Assembly: GCA_017437005.1 (NCBI GenBank)
Contig: JAFSBZ010000048.1
Span: 1-41,656, forward strand
Source of the DNA: Clostridia bacterium
GTDB lineage: Bacteria > Bacillota > Clostridia > Oscillospirales > Acutalibacteraceae
DNA length: 41,656 nt
Direction of reading: 5' to 3'
In this document: positions 9,462 through 18,470 of the stretch, in pieces
How the letters are laid out: each line of letters starts with the position of its first letter
Position numbering within the stretch: the first letter of the stretch is position 1
Made by a program: the position numbers and the translations under genes
Notes under the pieces: model-generated
The model's input: only the letters and a program-made list of their open reading frames with translations
Databases searched by the model: none
What the model was told of the DNA's origin: nothing

Positions 9462-10260
9462 ATTGTTTTATTATACAATTTTTTACTACCTCTATACAAA
9501 CGGCAGTCTTAATCAAAGCCGTTATAAAAAACACAAACCACACAAGACCATCTAACCGTGTAAACAAACTACCCGACGATATTACACTTATAGATTTTAA
9601 ATAAGGAAATGAAATATTACTATTTGCGCCAAAAGTAAGCATTATTTGCAACATGGCAACCAAAAGCATTAAAAAGCCTATTGACACACCAAAAAACATA
9701 GGTTTTATATCTCTTTTATCTGTTTTTACAAAAAACACAAGCGCCACTAATGATACAAAAAACCGCATAAAGTTTTTCAAAGAAAAAGAAAAGCTTAAAG
9801 CCCGTATGTCTAAATTTTGATAATCAAAGCTTTTTATTCCACCCACAAAGCATATCGCCATTATTGCCACTATAAGCACGAAAACAAAAAGGCTATATTT
9901 GTAAATCGCCGTAGTTTTACTTATAGTAAAAAACGCAACCGTAACCGCAAAAGCAATGCCAAGCAATAAAACACTTGTTTGTGGCAACTGTTCATTTTTT
10001 AAAAATTTAATATAGTCCAAAAAAGTTATCGCCACGCTATATATCGCCGTAGCGCACACAAATGCAACTGCACAAAAGTATATAAATTTATTTTTTTGAG
10101 ATAAATTAAATAAATACATGGCCAAAAATATCATTATCAACGCCAAAGCAAAACACATCAGTAAATTAAATAAATTTAAACCCGACATTATAATTACGGC
10201 GTTACCAAACGTAAAAAGCGAGCTAAGAGCCAATATGTGCGGTTTATATTTTTGTGTCAT
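9460..10260 (-). CDS. Shortened GerAB-like germinant receptor permease subunit
   Basis: The B subunit of GerA-type receptors is an APC-fold membrane protein that senses germinant in the inner spore membrane. This 266-aa protein is almost wholly hydrophobic, with about eight membrane segments. The family-typical end SFPYLKSISVISSG.. LFTRLDGLVWFVFF is clear. B subunits are usually about 360 aa with ten helices, so roughly 100 residues are missing, apparently internally, since both ends look normal. It overlaps the C-subunit gene by 4 bp (ATGA), and the A subunit lies upstream. Germinant unknown. Confidence 0.72.
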   Translation of the reverse strand: MTQKYKPHILALSSLFTFGNAVIIMSGLNLFNLLMCFALALIMIFLAMYLFNLSQKNKFIYFCAVAFVCATAIYSVAITFLDYIKFLKNEQLPQTSVLLLGIAFAVTVAFFTISKTTAIYKYSLFVFVLIVAIMAICFVGGIKSFDYQNLDIRALSFSFSLKNFMRFFVSLVALVFFVKTDKRDIKPMFFGVSIGFLMLLVAMLQIMLTFGANSNISFPYLKSISVISSGSLFTRLDGLVWFVFFITALIKTAVCIEVVKNCIIKQ

Positions 10261-10832
10261 TTACTATCCTCCGCTTGCTTTAAAATTAGATTTCCGTCAA
10301 ATATATTTACCGTTGGCAATTTAATCGTTTTACCCTGCGCTTTATAAAGTTGGTTAACTATATGCTTTTTTGTCTCTTTTTCCCTTGTTTTTATAAGCGT
10401 TATAATATCATACCCCAATACGCCACTTGGAGTTTGACCCTCAAAGAGCGTGTTTGCATCATCAGTTAACGCAATATATATTCCTGGGTTTATATTTGTA
10501 ATTTCACCTAAAAGTTTAAAGTCGGGCTTTATTGTTTTTTCAAAAACAACCGTGCCCAATTGCTCAAAATAAAGCGGCTTTACAAGATTGCTTTTTAAAT
10601 TTTGATAAGCCTGCTTATTACTTTTTCCAACGCCGGTCAATAATATTCTTTCTTGTTTTTTATCTGACATATCCGATGCGGACAGCGCCTCTATATAAAT
10701 TGTAGACTGATCGTTTTTTGCACCAAACCCCATTGCCGTTACCATATATCCACGATTAACCTCGCGATAGCCCATACATCCGCAAAGCAAAAAACACAAG
10801 GCAAAAGCCATAAAAAAATACAGTTTTTTCAA
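10257..10832 (-). CDS. Short GerAC-like lipoprotein (first domain only)
   Basis: The C subunit of a GerA-type receptor is a lipoprotein of about 370-400 aa with three domains. Here a signal peptide with lipobox (FLLCGC) leads into GYREVNRGYMVTAMGFG and a domain running to residue 191. It ends where domain 1 should give way to domains 2 and 3. The stop codon lies in the 4-bp overlap with the B gene, so the shortening is not an obvious recent frameshift. It begins 1 bp after the A-subunit gene. Probably a natural minimal form. Confidence 0.68.
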   Translation of the reverse strand: MKKLYFFMAFALCFLLCGCMGYREVNRGYMVTAMGFGAKNDQSTIYIEALSASDMSDKKQERILLTGVGKSNKQAYQNLKSNLVKPLYFEQLGTVVFEKTIKPDFKLLGEITNINPGIYIALTDDANTLFEGQTPSGVLGYDIITLIKTREKETKKHIVNQLYKAQGKTIKLPTVNIFDGNLILKQAEDSK

Positions 10833-10833
10833 T

Positions 10834-12321
10834 TTAGTTATCCTTTCTTGTTCGGTTGCGGTTAAAAATCGGACGAGTTTTCATTTGCCGCCAGCTTGTT
10901 CGTACAAAGCTGTCCTTAAGTGTTTGAAAATTCGGACTTGAAAAAGAAATGGTATAGTCTACCCCGAACGAATTCATAGAAAATACCCTTATAGCAAAAA
11001 CCGACGCTAACACAAAATATCCAAAAAGTCCAAAAACAGCGCAAGCAATAACAATAAAAATTCTCCAATAAAAAACCGCACCCATAAGACGTGGAACCAT
11101 AAGTCCCGCTATTGCGCTGAATGACACCGCTATCAGCATAGGCGCGCTTATAATTCCCGCCTCAACGGCGGCCTGTCCTACAACAAGACCACCCACAACA
11201 CTGAGCGCATGGCCTAAATTTTGCGGCATACGCAGTCCTGCCTCTTTTAAAATTTCAAATGCCAGAATAAGTGCCAAACACTCCACAACGCTTGCAATCG
11301 GTACGCCTGATCTCAATCGCGCTACGGTTAGCGCAAAATGTGTTGGAAGCAACTGAAAATGATGTGTAACAAGCGCAACAAAAACCCCAGGCACGCTAAT
11401 GGTGACAAAAAAGCAAAACCACCGTAATATTCTTGACAAAGATGCCATTATAAAGTTTATATAATAATCCTCATCTGATTGAAAATTTTCAGAAAACAAA
11501 TAGGGTAATGTAAGCACAACGGGAGTACCATCAACGACAAGAGCTATTCTACCCTCAAGTAATCGCGCCGCAACAATATCCGGTCGTTCGGTAGCACCTG
11601 TAGTTTTCAATATACTACGTTTATGATCACGTATGTTTTCGGCAATGTAATTACTATCAAGTATACCGTCAATATCTATTTTTTTAAGTCTGCGTTTTAA
11701 CTCTTTTAATGTATTTGGATTTACAATTGTACCAAGATAACAAATAAATACCGGTGTATCGCTGCGGCGACCTATACGCATAAATTCTATGCACAAATCA
11801 GGTGTCAAAAGCTTGCGCCGAATCATCGCAAGATTAAACATTGCCGCTTCATCAAAGCCTTCACGAGGGCCTTGTAACACGCGCTCGCTGTCAGGTTCTT
11901 TTATTCCGCGTGTGCGCCAACCTTTTGTATTTATGGTAAGAGCCGTTTTGTTATCTTGCGCAATAAGCACAGTATCACCATATAGAATTGCGCGCAGCAT
12001 ATCGGGAAATTTTTCGGTTTCATTTACCTCGTTTGCAAACAAAATATTTTGAGCTATATATTTACAACTGATAAATTCTTCTTGAGGTAACACGGTTTCC
12101 ACCAATGCTTCTACCACGGTTTCGCCCTGCCCTATAGAATTTACCATACCATCCATAAATATTATAAAGCTACGCGTAACACCGCCTATTAAAACCTCTC
12201 GTGTTCGCAGTACCGCATCCCGACTGAAAATACTTTTAAAAATTGCAATATCGTTATCTATATTACCGCTTAATTTTATATTTTTATAATCATTTACGCT
12301 TCCAGACAATACAATCACCAC
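10834..12321 (-). CDS. Spore germination receptor subunit A (GerAA/SpoVAF family)
   Basis: A 495-aa protein of normal family length. The soluble N-terminal half contains ILKTTGATERPDIVAARLLE and GRIALVVDGTPVVLTLPYLF, both hallmark GerA stretches. The membrane half begins near residue 290 with several helices (LRSGVPIASVVECLALILAFE, then GGLVVGQAAVEAGIISAPM). Its task is germinant sensing and signalling in the inner spore membrane. The start is uncertain: two GTG codons occur at 12321 and 12318 without a ribosome site, and a TTG at 12309 follows GGTGA at a fitting distance. First gene of the A-C-B operon. Confidence 0.88.
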   Translation of the reverse strand: MVIVLSGSVNDYKNIKLSGNIDNDIAIFKSIFSRDAVLRTREVLIGGVTRSFIIFMDGMVNSIGQGETVVEALVETVLPQEEFISCKYIAQNILFANEVNETEKFPDMLRAILYGDTVLIAQDNKTALTINTKGWRTRGIKEPDSERVLQGPREGFDEAAMFNLAMIRRKLLTPDLCIEFMRIGRRSDTPVFICYLGTIVNPNTLKELKRRLKKIDIDGILDSNYIAENIRDHKRSILKTTGATERPDIVAARLLEGRIALVVDGTPVVLTLPYLFSENFQSDEDYYINFIMASLSRILRWFCFFVTISVPGVFVALVTHHFQLLPTHFALTVARLRSGVPIASVVECLALILAFEILKEAGLRMPQNLGHALSVVGGLVVGQAAVEAGIISAPMLIAVSFSAIAGLMVPRLMGAVFYWRIFIVIACAVFGLFGYFVLASVFAIRVFSMNSFGVDYTISFSSPNFQTLKDSFVRTSWRQMKTRPIFNRNRTRKDN

Positions 12322-12359
12322 AACTTTAGTTTGTATTATCTTTTGCTAAAATCATCTTT

Positions 12360-13727
12360 TTATGAATTTAAGTCGTTATTTAATAAATCATACTGCTGGG
12401 CAATTGTGTTCCAGGTAAACGCACCTACGGCTCCGTTTGGATTAATACCAAATGCATTTTGAAATGCAATTACTGCCGCCCGTGTTTGTGGGCCGAAATA
12501 TCCCGTTACGGGAATGGTAGGTATATCTTCATAGTTTTCACCTATAAGAGATAAATAAGTTTGTAAATCTCTTACGTTCTCACCGCTCATTCCCTCACTT
12601 AAAAAATACCCAGGATAAAGCTTTGCCTTATTTCCTGAATAGCCTTCCGGTAAAAAATCTACCGTTTCTGAATATATGCGATTAAGAACATTCCAAGTAG
12701 CCGTATTCATTACACCCGTAACAGGCAGTCCGTAATACTGTTGAAAAACTCTCACCGCATTAGTGGTTGAAGCGCCATACACACCATCAAGCGGCGGTGA
12801 TGACAAGGCAGGATTAAAATATGCCAATATATTAAGATAATACTGAATTGTTCTAACCGCTATACCCTGAGCGCCCTCACGTAGCTGTGTTGAAAAAGGC
12901 ACCTGTGCTTCACTTATAGTAACACCCTCGCCAATTAGATCGGATAACCCCTTTACACCCGTATAGTATTTTTTTATTTGATACCACGTTGATTTATCAA
13001 CCTCTCCATTTTGAGTAAGGCCAAAAATCTGCTGAAATTTTCTAACAGCTTCTTCGGTATCAACACCAAAAACACCGTTTTCTTGCGCTATCTTGGGTAT
13101 TGCAGGATAATTACGCGCAATACGGTTAAGCTGGGTTTGAATAATTTTAACATTATTACCCGCATCTCCTACGCGAAGTGGCACACCGGGATAGGATTCG
13201 GATATATCGGCAACGGGTGCATTTTCTACTATGCCTATATCCTGACCGTAATAATTTTGCAAAATCTGATATGGTGTAAGTCCGGCACGCGCTAAATCAA
13301 CTGTGCCCCATTGTGAAAGCCCGTCACAACGCGATGTAGTTCCGTTACAAAACTGAGTAAAAAGCGGCTGTACCTCTCCCTGCCGCACAACATAATCATT
13401 GAAAATTTCATCAACAATCAGACCTATGTTTTCATAAATTTCACGATTTGGAACAAACGCTTGATCAACGGCAGTAGAATTGGTAATATCAAAATTGTAC
13501 CCACGCGATGGATACCACTCGGTATATACACGATTAAGCGCATAACTTATAATTGCATAAATATTCGCACGCAAAGCCTCTTCGGGCCACGTAGGATAAA
13601 TTTCACTGGAAGCAACATTTTTTATGTAATCCACAAAATCTACTGTCACATTTTGAGCGGACGCGTCGGGTGCGCCAAGATGCACTGTGATATTTTGAGG
13701 AATAACAGGCGTTAATACCTCTGGCAT
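12360..13727 (-). CDS. SpoIID/LytB-domain protein with three peptidoglycan-binding repeats
   Basis: A 455-aa protein. Residues about 25-170 match the SpoIID/LytB type (ALRANIYAIISYALNR, CDGLSQWGTVDLARAG, PYQILQNYYG), which in SpoIID cuts peptidoglycan glycan chains. Three PG_binding_1 modules follow, each with the pattern VRxFQ..G....G..... T W (for example AVRKFQQIFGLTQNGEVDKS). No signal peptide is visible, so it may act in the mother cell or be packed into spore layers. GGAGG precedes the ATG. It directly follows the small gene at 13742 and precedes the gerA-like operon. A role in the spore cortex or coat is inferred. Confidence 0.75.
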   Translation of the reverse strand: MPEVLTPVIPQNITVHLGAPDASAQNVTVDFVDYIKNVASSEIYPTWPEEALRANIYAIISYALNRVYTEWYPSRGYNFDITNSTAVDQAFVPNREIYENIGLIVDEIFNDYVVRQGEVQPLFTQFCNGTTSRCDGLSQWGTVDLARAGLTPYQILQNYYGQDIGIVENAPVADISESYPGVPLRVGDAGNNVKIIQTQLNRIARNYPAIPKIAQENGVFGVDTEEAVRKFQQIFGLTQNGEVDKSTWYQIKKYYTGVKGLSDLIGEGVTISEAQVPFSTQLREGAQGIAVRTIQYYLNILAYFNPALSSPPLDGVYGASTTNAVRVFQQYYGLPVTGVMNTATWNVLNRIYSETVDFLPEGYSGNKAKLYPGYFLSEGMSGENVRDLQTYLSLIGENYEDIPTIPVTGYFGPQTRAAVIAFQNAFGINPNGAVGAFTWNTIAQQYDLLNNDLNS

Positions 13728-13741
13728 ATTTTTCCTCCAAA

Positions 13742-14275
13742 TTAAAGATTGTATTTATTTTGTTCGTCAAATATTTGCGGGGCGGTGTGACTACCTGCAG
13801 CGGTTATAGGCAAAAGATCAATGCCCTGTACCGATACTACACCTGAAAACACAGGTACATTCATTGCAATTTGCTCAACATAGCCGTCACTCTGCACCGA
13901 AATGTTATAATTGGCATACGGTAATACACCGCCGTTTTCTGCTTGAAGAGAATCGGCACGTTGCGGCGTTTTCAAATTAAAAACATCGCTTTTGCCGCTT
14001 TCATCGGTAACATTTGTCTCAATAACCGTCATATTTTCTTTTTGCCCTGTAAAAATTGTTACAAGGGCATTTTTTACAGGATACAAACGACCAAGCGTAG
14101 TTACATTTACCTGCAACCCGCCCGTACCGTCCTCAAAGACACTTTTTTCCGATACATCACTTGAACGGTTTGATTTTTGCTGCTCGTAATTGTCTATGTT
14201 TCTTATTTCTTGCGCATTGGCGCGATACATTTGCAAAAGTTCGTTTACGTATTCCTGCGGCGTTTTTTCTTGCAT
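13742..14275 (-). CDS. Unknown protein with a carboxypeptidase-regulatory-like beta domain
   Basis: A 177-aa protein. After a helical N-terminus (TPQEYVNELLQMYRANAQE) comes a beta-rich region, GGLQVNVTTLGRLYPVKNAL, with NVTDESGKSDVF and NYNISVQSDGYVEQ. That is the pattern of CarboxypepD_reg-type sandwich domains. No signal peptide. It sits 14 bp upstream of the SpoIID/PG-binding gene in the same direction, so the two are probably co-expressed and may act together in the spore. No specific function can be assigned. Confidence 0.6.
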   Translation of the reverse strand: MQEKTPQEYVNELLQMYRANAQEIRNIDNYEQQKSNRSSDVSEKSVFEDGTGGLQVNVTTLGRLYPVKNALVTIFTGQKENMTVIETNVTDESGKSDVFNLKTPQRADSLQAENGGVLPYANYNISVQSDGYVEQIAMNVPVFSGVVSVQGIDLLPITAAGSHTAPQIFDEQNKYNL

Positions 14276-14405
14276 ACTATCAACCCTTTTAAAAATATTT
14301 ACTATATTCTATGATTTAGAGGCGGCAAATATTATAAAAGGGTAGCTTTTATATGTTGTATACACCTTTTCACCTTCAACCAATACTGTAATAATGCTTT
14401 TTTGC

Positions 14406-14434
14406 TTGTTAATTCTAATCAAATGTGTTATAAT
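14406..14434 (+). promoter_or_regulatory. Promoter of the small lipoprotein gene
   Basis: TTGTTA (14406-14411), 17 bp, TATAAT (14429-14434), followed 13 bp later by AAGGAGG. Confidence 0.65.
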
Positions 14435-14461
14435 GTATAAAAATTCAAGGAGGATTTCACT

Positions 14462-14746
14462 ATGATGAAACGTATTATTTCAGTTTTACTGGTACTTGTA
14501 GTAGCGTGTAGTATGCTTGTAGCTTGTGGCGAAAATAAGCAAATCACCGCAATAAAAGCGCAAAGAATCGCGCTTAAGGATATGGGCGCTGCTGCCGAGC
14601 TTTCTCAGGTTCATACCCACGAAGCAAAGACAGAAGACGGTATTTATTACAATGTATATATTACCTACGGTAATCAAAGTATGACATATGTGATAGATAA
14701 CGAAGGAAACATTGTTTCCAAAACAGAAGGTGGCCACAGTCATTAA
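14462..14746 (+). CDS. Small lipoprotein with PepSY-like domain
   Basis: 94 aa: signal peptide and lipobox (SMLVAC), then one PepSY-like unit (ITAIKAQRIALKDMGAAAEL with a following YNVYITYGNQSMTYVIDNEG beta region) and a His-rich tail GGHSH. PepSY domains often inhibit proteases or bind at the cell surface. The histidines could bind metal, but that is speculation. Perfect AAGGAGG site, own promoter and strong terminator: a single-gene unit. Confidence 0.75.
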   Translation: MMKRIISVLLVLVVACSMLVACGENKQITAIKAQRIALKDMGAAAELSQVHTHEAKTEDGIYYNVYITYGNQSMTYVIDNEGNIVSKTEGGHSH

Positions 14747-14763
14747 AAGTAACCAAACATAAC

Positions 14764-14803
14764 GAAAAATCCTTCAAGGTCAATCTTGACCTTGAAGGAT
14801 TTT
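14764..14803. terminator. Bidirectional terminator
   Basis: Stem CCTTCAAGGTCAA / TTGACCTTGAAGG (14771-14783 and 14786-14798) flanked by AAAAAT and ATTTTTG. It serves the lipoprotein gene and the converging COG2426-type gene. Confidence 0.9.
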
Positions 14804-14826
14804 TGTATTATATCTATTAAATATTT

Positions 14827-15303
14827 TTAAAAAAACAACCTATCCGCCCCAAAAGTTACAAAGGTTACTATTACCGCAGCCCCAATCACACCAAGTGCTA
14901 TAGCCGGAAACGCCCTTTTAAGCCTCATATCAAGCATAGCTGCAACAAGCGCGCCGGTCCATGCGCCTGTACCCGGAAGCGGAATAGCAACAAGAATAAA
15001 CAATCCCCAAAAAGCGTATTTCTGCACCACGTCAGACTTACTTTCAGCACGTTTTTCAAGTCTAGTTACAAGTCCGTCGAGTTTTTTGCTCCATTTGCGC
15101 ATAAGCTCAAATATTTTTCTTATAAAAAGAATAATAAACGGTACGGGAATAAGGTTTCCGACAATGGAAATAACCACTGCTACCCAGTAAGGTAATCCGC
15201 TTCCAACACCGATTGGTATCGCGCCTCTTAGTTCTATTACCGGTACCATAGACCACAAGAACGTAATAATTATTTTACCTATCGTCGTGCTAAAAAAAGA
15301 CAT
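14827..15303 (-). CDS. COG2426-type small multi-pass membrane protein
   Basis: 158 aa with four to five hydrophobic segments. It shows the family signature of the Sm_multidrug_ex domain (PVIELRGAIPIGVGSGLPYW, then AIPLPGTGAWTGALVAAM). Despite the family name, transport activity is poorly established. The ATG at 15303 is chosen for the AAAGGAG site; a TTG two codons earlier lies too close to it. It follows the MoCF-like membrane protein by 12 bp and is the last gene of the run from the cysteine desulfurase. Confidence 0.85.
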   Translation of the reverse strand: MSFFSTTIGKIIITFLWSMVPVIELRGAIPIGVGSGLPYWVAVVISIVGNLIPVPFIILFIRKIFELMRKWSKKLDGLVTRLEKRAESKSDVVQKYAFWGLFILVAIPLPGTGAWTGALVAAMLDMRLKRAFPAIALGVIGAAVIVTFVTFGADRLFF

Positions 15304-15315
15304 AATCAATCTCCT

Positions 15316-16332
15316 TTAGACCAAAGTACTACTGCTTACAATTCCAAAAATTTCTTTTATATAATCGCCTACACCTACGCCCATTGAAACCGGTCTTAAA
15401 ACCAAAAGATACACAAGCGCCAAAACCGCTAAAAGAAGTAATACAACTAATGCCGTTATGGTTACGTCCATCGCGCGCATAGTATCCTGCTTTTTTTGTT
15501 TTTGTTCCAATACATCTTGTACTTTCTCGGATATAAACAAGCCATCCTCTTCAGAAGATGTGTAGGTTTCTTCAATGTCCTGAGTTGGTTCGTCTTCAGT
15601 TTTAGACGTAGCATATATATCCATATATGTATCGCTTTCCAGAGCGACCTCGGGTTCGGTATCGGGTTCCTCTTCATCACTTCCGCTCATCACAAAATCC
15701 ATATTATACTCGTCGCTTTCAGTATCTACGGACAATTTTGACGACTCATCCTCAACCACATCTTTGTCATATTCTTCATCTTTTTCGGTCAAATATATCT
15801 CGTTTTCACTAACCGCAGTATCATACGCTTCGCTTTCGGGAGAATCTGCTACTGATTCGGTTGTTGCGTTTGGAAAAACATAGCTTATTTCGGACATATA
15901 CGGATGAATAAGGTTTTTCATAATCGATTTTCTAAACGTTCTGTTTTCGGTCAACAAAATAATAGTTTGAGGACCGCTTTCAATTATACAACCACCAAAA
16001 TAGCCATCGGGAGTTACAAGTGGCGTAGAGCCGCTTATAATATCAATAGGCTCGTCGCTGTTTATACCATAAATTTTGTTGTCACATCTACTTGTACCTG
16101 TACCAATAGCCTTAGATACTATTTTTATAAGACCGTCTTCGGCAAAAAGAGGACCGCAGCACATAATAACACGGCTACGCGCAACACCGCGAACAAGCGC
16201 TTTTATAAAACTTTTTTTATCGGTTGTTTTATCACTTAAAGTGCGCATATGACAACTACTGCCAAGATTAAACTCCATTTCAAAATCAGATGGGGATTGA
16301 TAATATATGATGTCTACTTTTAAATTCTGCAC
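15316..16332 (-). CDS. Membrane protein with degenerate CinA/MoCF-like domain
   Basis: 338 aa. Residues about 1-150 follow the order of a MoCF-binding (CinA N-terminal) domain. ALVRGVARSRVIMCCGPLFAED takes the place of the usual GGLGPTxDD, and the TPLVTPDGYFGGCIIESG.. and LLTENRTFRKSIMKNLIHP segments align with the P-loop-like GtAPG and LPG.P.E regions, but with key residues changed. An acidic low-complexity linker (about 155-275), one membrane helix (about 290-312) and a short tail follow. The start is a GTG with AAAGGA upstream. Likely a membrane-anchored non-enzymatic relative; function unknown. Confidence 0.55.
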   Translation of the reverse strand: MQNLKVDIIYYQSPSDFEMEFNLGSSCHMRTLSDKTTDKKSFIKALVRGVARSRVIMCCGPLFAEDGLIKIVSKAIGTGTSRCDNKIYGINSDEPIDIISGSTPLVTPDGYFGGCIIESGPQTIILLTENRTFRKSIMKNLIHPYMSEISYVFPNATTESVADSPESEAYDTAVSENEIYLTEKDEEYDKDVVEDESSKLSVDTESDEYNMDFVMSGSDEEEPDTEPEVALESDTYMDIYATSKTEDEPTQDIEETYTSSEEDGLFISEKVQDVLEQKQKKQDTMRAMDVTITALVVLLLLAVLALVYLLVLRPVSMGVGVGDYIKEIFGIVSSSTLV

Positions 16333-16357
16333 TGTTGTTTTTCCTTTCTGTTTTTAT

Positions 16358-17275
16358 TTAATACGGATATTCAAGTCCGCGCTCTGTATACCATATTTTA
16401 GGGTACTTGATTTTTCCGTTAACTACCGCATTAACTGTATTAATATAAGATGCTTCTCTATCGGTGACTTTTTTTGCCAACACCACAAGTCTGGCTCCTT
16501 TAAAATCGTTAGCCGATGTAACCAATGTAAGCATTTCATCGGTATTGTCTAAAGTGACATTTGTTTTTATAATACTGCGCGAAACACTCTCGCTATACCA
16601 CCGCTTAAATTCATCGTTATCGGCAAAATGACTTTTTGCGGGATTATATATATCCCCCGCATCATCATTATAAGATGCTACTAACATCACGGCGAAAATT
16701 GCATATTTTTCCTGAGTATCACCGTAATAAAGCTCTATCACAGGATTTTGTTTATAAAAGTTAAGATTTCGGTATTTTTTTAAAGAACCAAACATTGTTC
16801 CGTCCTTCATATTATTACCAAATATAACAATATTGCGGTCATTTCCCGTTCTTTCAAAGCTATCCGCCGAAGAAAGCGCTAACGCGCCATATCGACTTTT
16901 TTTGCCAAGCTGATTATGATTGGTATAATACCTGTCATCTTCACCCTGACACACAGCACAGCTTATATCTGTTCCGCTTATGTTAAGCCAGCCCCTAATA
17001 TCATCATTTTCTTTCGATAATGTTTTAATAGCTTCATTACCGCCCAGTTCTTCAAAATAAGCACTGGCATTATTTAGTAATTTTTTTTGCGAATTACCAA
17101 CAGCAAAAAATCTGCCTATTAAAACAGCCGATAATAACAAAGATACTACCAACACCATCGTTATTATTTTAAAAGGCAACGACATTTCGCTTTTATTGTG
17201 AAGCTTAGATTCAATTTGTAAAACAAGCGCATCTTTTAAAGAAGCAAAAATGCTTTTTGAATGTTTTCCTGCCAT
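16358..17275 (-). CDS. Sortase-B-fold protein lacking catalytic His and Cys (pseudosortase)
   Basis: 305 aa: a cytoplasmic N-terminus, one membrane helix (about 37-57), then a class B sortase domain from about residue 90 (DIRGWLNISGTDISCAVCQG). Class B sortases use a His in GHNM, a Cys in TLxTC and an Arg. Here the positions read GNNM (Asn154), TLVTSA (Ser254) and ARLVV (Arg262 kept). I checked both changes in the nucleotide sequence. Transpeptidation is therefore unlikely; a structural or binding role is inferred. No sortase substrate is visible nearby. It lies between thiI and the MoCF-like gene, all on the minus strand. Confidence 0.8.
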   Translation of the reverse strand: MAGKHSKSIFASLKDALVLQIESKLHNKSEMSLPFKIITMVLVVSLLLSAVLIGRFFAVGNSQKKLLNNASAYFEELGGNEAIKTLSKENDDIRGWLNISGTDISCAVCQGEDDRYYTNHNQLGKKSRYGALALSSADSFERTGNDRNIVIFGNNMKDGTMFGSLKKYRNLNFYKQNPVIELYYGDTQEKYAIFAVMLVASYNDDAGDIYNPAKSHFADNDEFKRWYSESVSRSIIKTNVTLDNTDEMLTLVTSANDFKGARLVVLAKKVTDREASYINTVNAVVNGKIKYPKIWYTERGLEYPY

Positions 17276-17300
17276 ATTTACCTACTTTAATATTAAATGT

Positions 17301-18470
17301 TTATTCAATGTAAGAATATTCTATTCCGGCTATTGCACGTTCAATAAGAGGCTCAATATCAAGATTTTTTTCCGCCTCTTCACATTGACCTTTTTTAGGC
17401 TTTGTATGTGGGTGCTTAGGTGTAAACACCGTGCAACAATCCTCGTAAGGTAAAATTGAAATATCAAACGCATCAATTTTTTTAGAAATTGCAATAATCT
17501 CTTCCTTGTCCATACCTATAAGTGGACGAAGAACAGGCATAGTGCAAACCTCATCAGTAGAAGCAATTGCCGGCAGCGTTTGACTTGCAACCTGACCTAA
17601 GCTTTCACCCGTAACTAACCCTAAGCATCCGTCATTTTCAGACACTCTGCAAGCAATACGCATCATCATACGTCGCATTATAAGTGTAAAATAATCCTCA
17701 GGGCAATGCTTACCTATTTCTTCCTGAATCTCAGTAAATGGAACTATTGCAAGCTTAATAACACCACTGTAACGTGCTACCCTGCCCAACAAATCTCGCA
17801 CCTTTTGTTCGGCGCGAACGCTTGTATACGGAGGGGACGCAAAGTGAATAGCATTAAGCACCAAGCCACGCTTTGCCATCGTATATGCTGCAACAGGGCT
17901 GTCAATACCGCCCGAAATAAGCACCTGTGCGCGACCTGCTGTGCCCACAGGTAAACCACCCGCGCCCTTTATCTGACCGCCGCGAATGTATGCCGCATAA
18001 TCTCGCACCTCAACGGTGATAATTTCGTCGGGATTGTGAACATCAACACGAAGATGCGGAAACGCACGAAGAAGCGCGGCTCCGACCTCGCGGCAAATTT
18101 CAGGTGATTTTAAAGCAAAAGCCTTGTCAGCTCGCTTTGCCTCAACCTTGAAGGTTTTAATTGCACGAAGTGTATCAGCAAGATATATCGGCGCTTTTTC
18201 TAAAATATCGTCCATATTCTTTTCGCACACACACGCGCGGCTGAATGCCGCTATACCAAATATACGGCCCATACGGTCAAGCGCTTCGGCGAAATCAAAA
18301 TCTTCATCGATAGGCTTTATATAAATGGTGGATTGCGCACGTTCAACACTTACCTTGCCAAGCCCTTTTAATCGGCGGCGGATGGTTGCCACCATTTTGT
18401 CTTCAAAGCTACGGCGGTTAAGTCCTTTAAGCGCTAATTCTCCGTCTTTTATGAGTATAATTTCTTTCAT
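17301..18470 (-). CDS. thiI: tRNA 4-thiouridine synthetase
   Basis: Adds sulfur to U8 of tRNA (and in some bacteria supplies ThiS sulfur for thiamine). The 389-aa protein has an N-terminal ferredoxin-like and THUMP region (to about residue 165), the PP-loop SGGIDSP at 186-192 that binds ATP, and the C-terminal DCCTVFTPKHP segment. There is no rhodanese extension, as in most Firmicutes, so sulfur is taken directly from a NifS-type partner. That partner is the upstream gene, overlapping by 4 bp (ATGA). Confidence 0.96.
   Translation of the reverse strand: MKEIILIKDGELALKGLNRRSFEDKMVATIRRRLKGLGKVSVERAQSTIYIKPIDEDFDFAEALDRMGRIFGIAAFSRACVCEKNMDDILEKAPIYLADTLRAIKTFKVEAKRADKAFALKSPEICREVGAALLRAFPHLRVDVHNPDEIITVEVRDYAAYIRGGQIKGAGGLPVGTAGRAQVLISGGIDSPVAAYTMAKRGLVLNAIHFASPPYTSVRAEQKVRDLLGRVARYSGVIKLAIVPFTEIQEEIGKHCPEDYFTLIMRRMMMRIACRVSENDGCLGLVTGESLGQVASQTLPAIASTDEVCTMPVLRPLIGMDKEEIIAISKKIDAFDISILPYEDCCTVFTPKHPHTKPKKGQCEEAEKNLDIEPLIERAIAGIEYSYIE

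Noticed and set aside
10257-10832. Frameshifted full-length GerAC gene
   Set aside because: The stop overlaps the next start exactly (ATGA) and the following sequence encodes the B subunit, so no missing domains are hidden in another frame.
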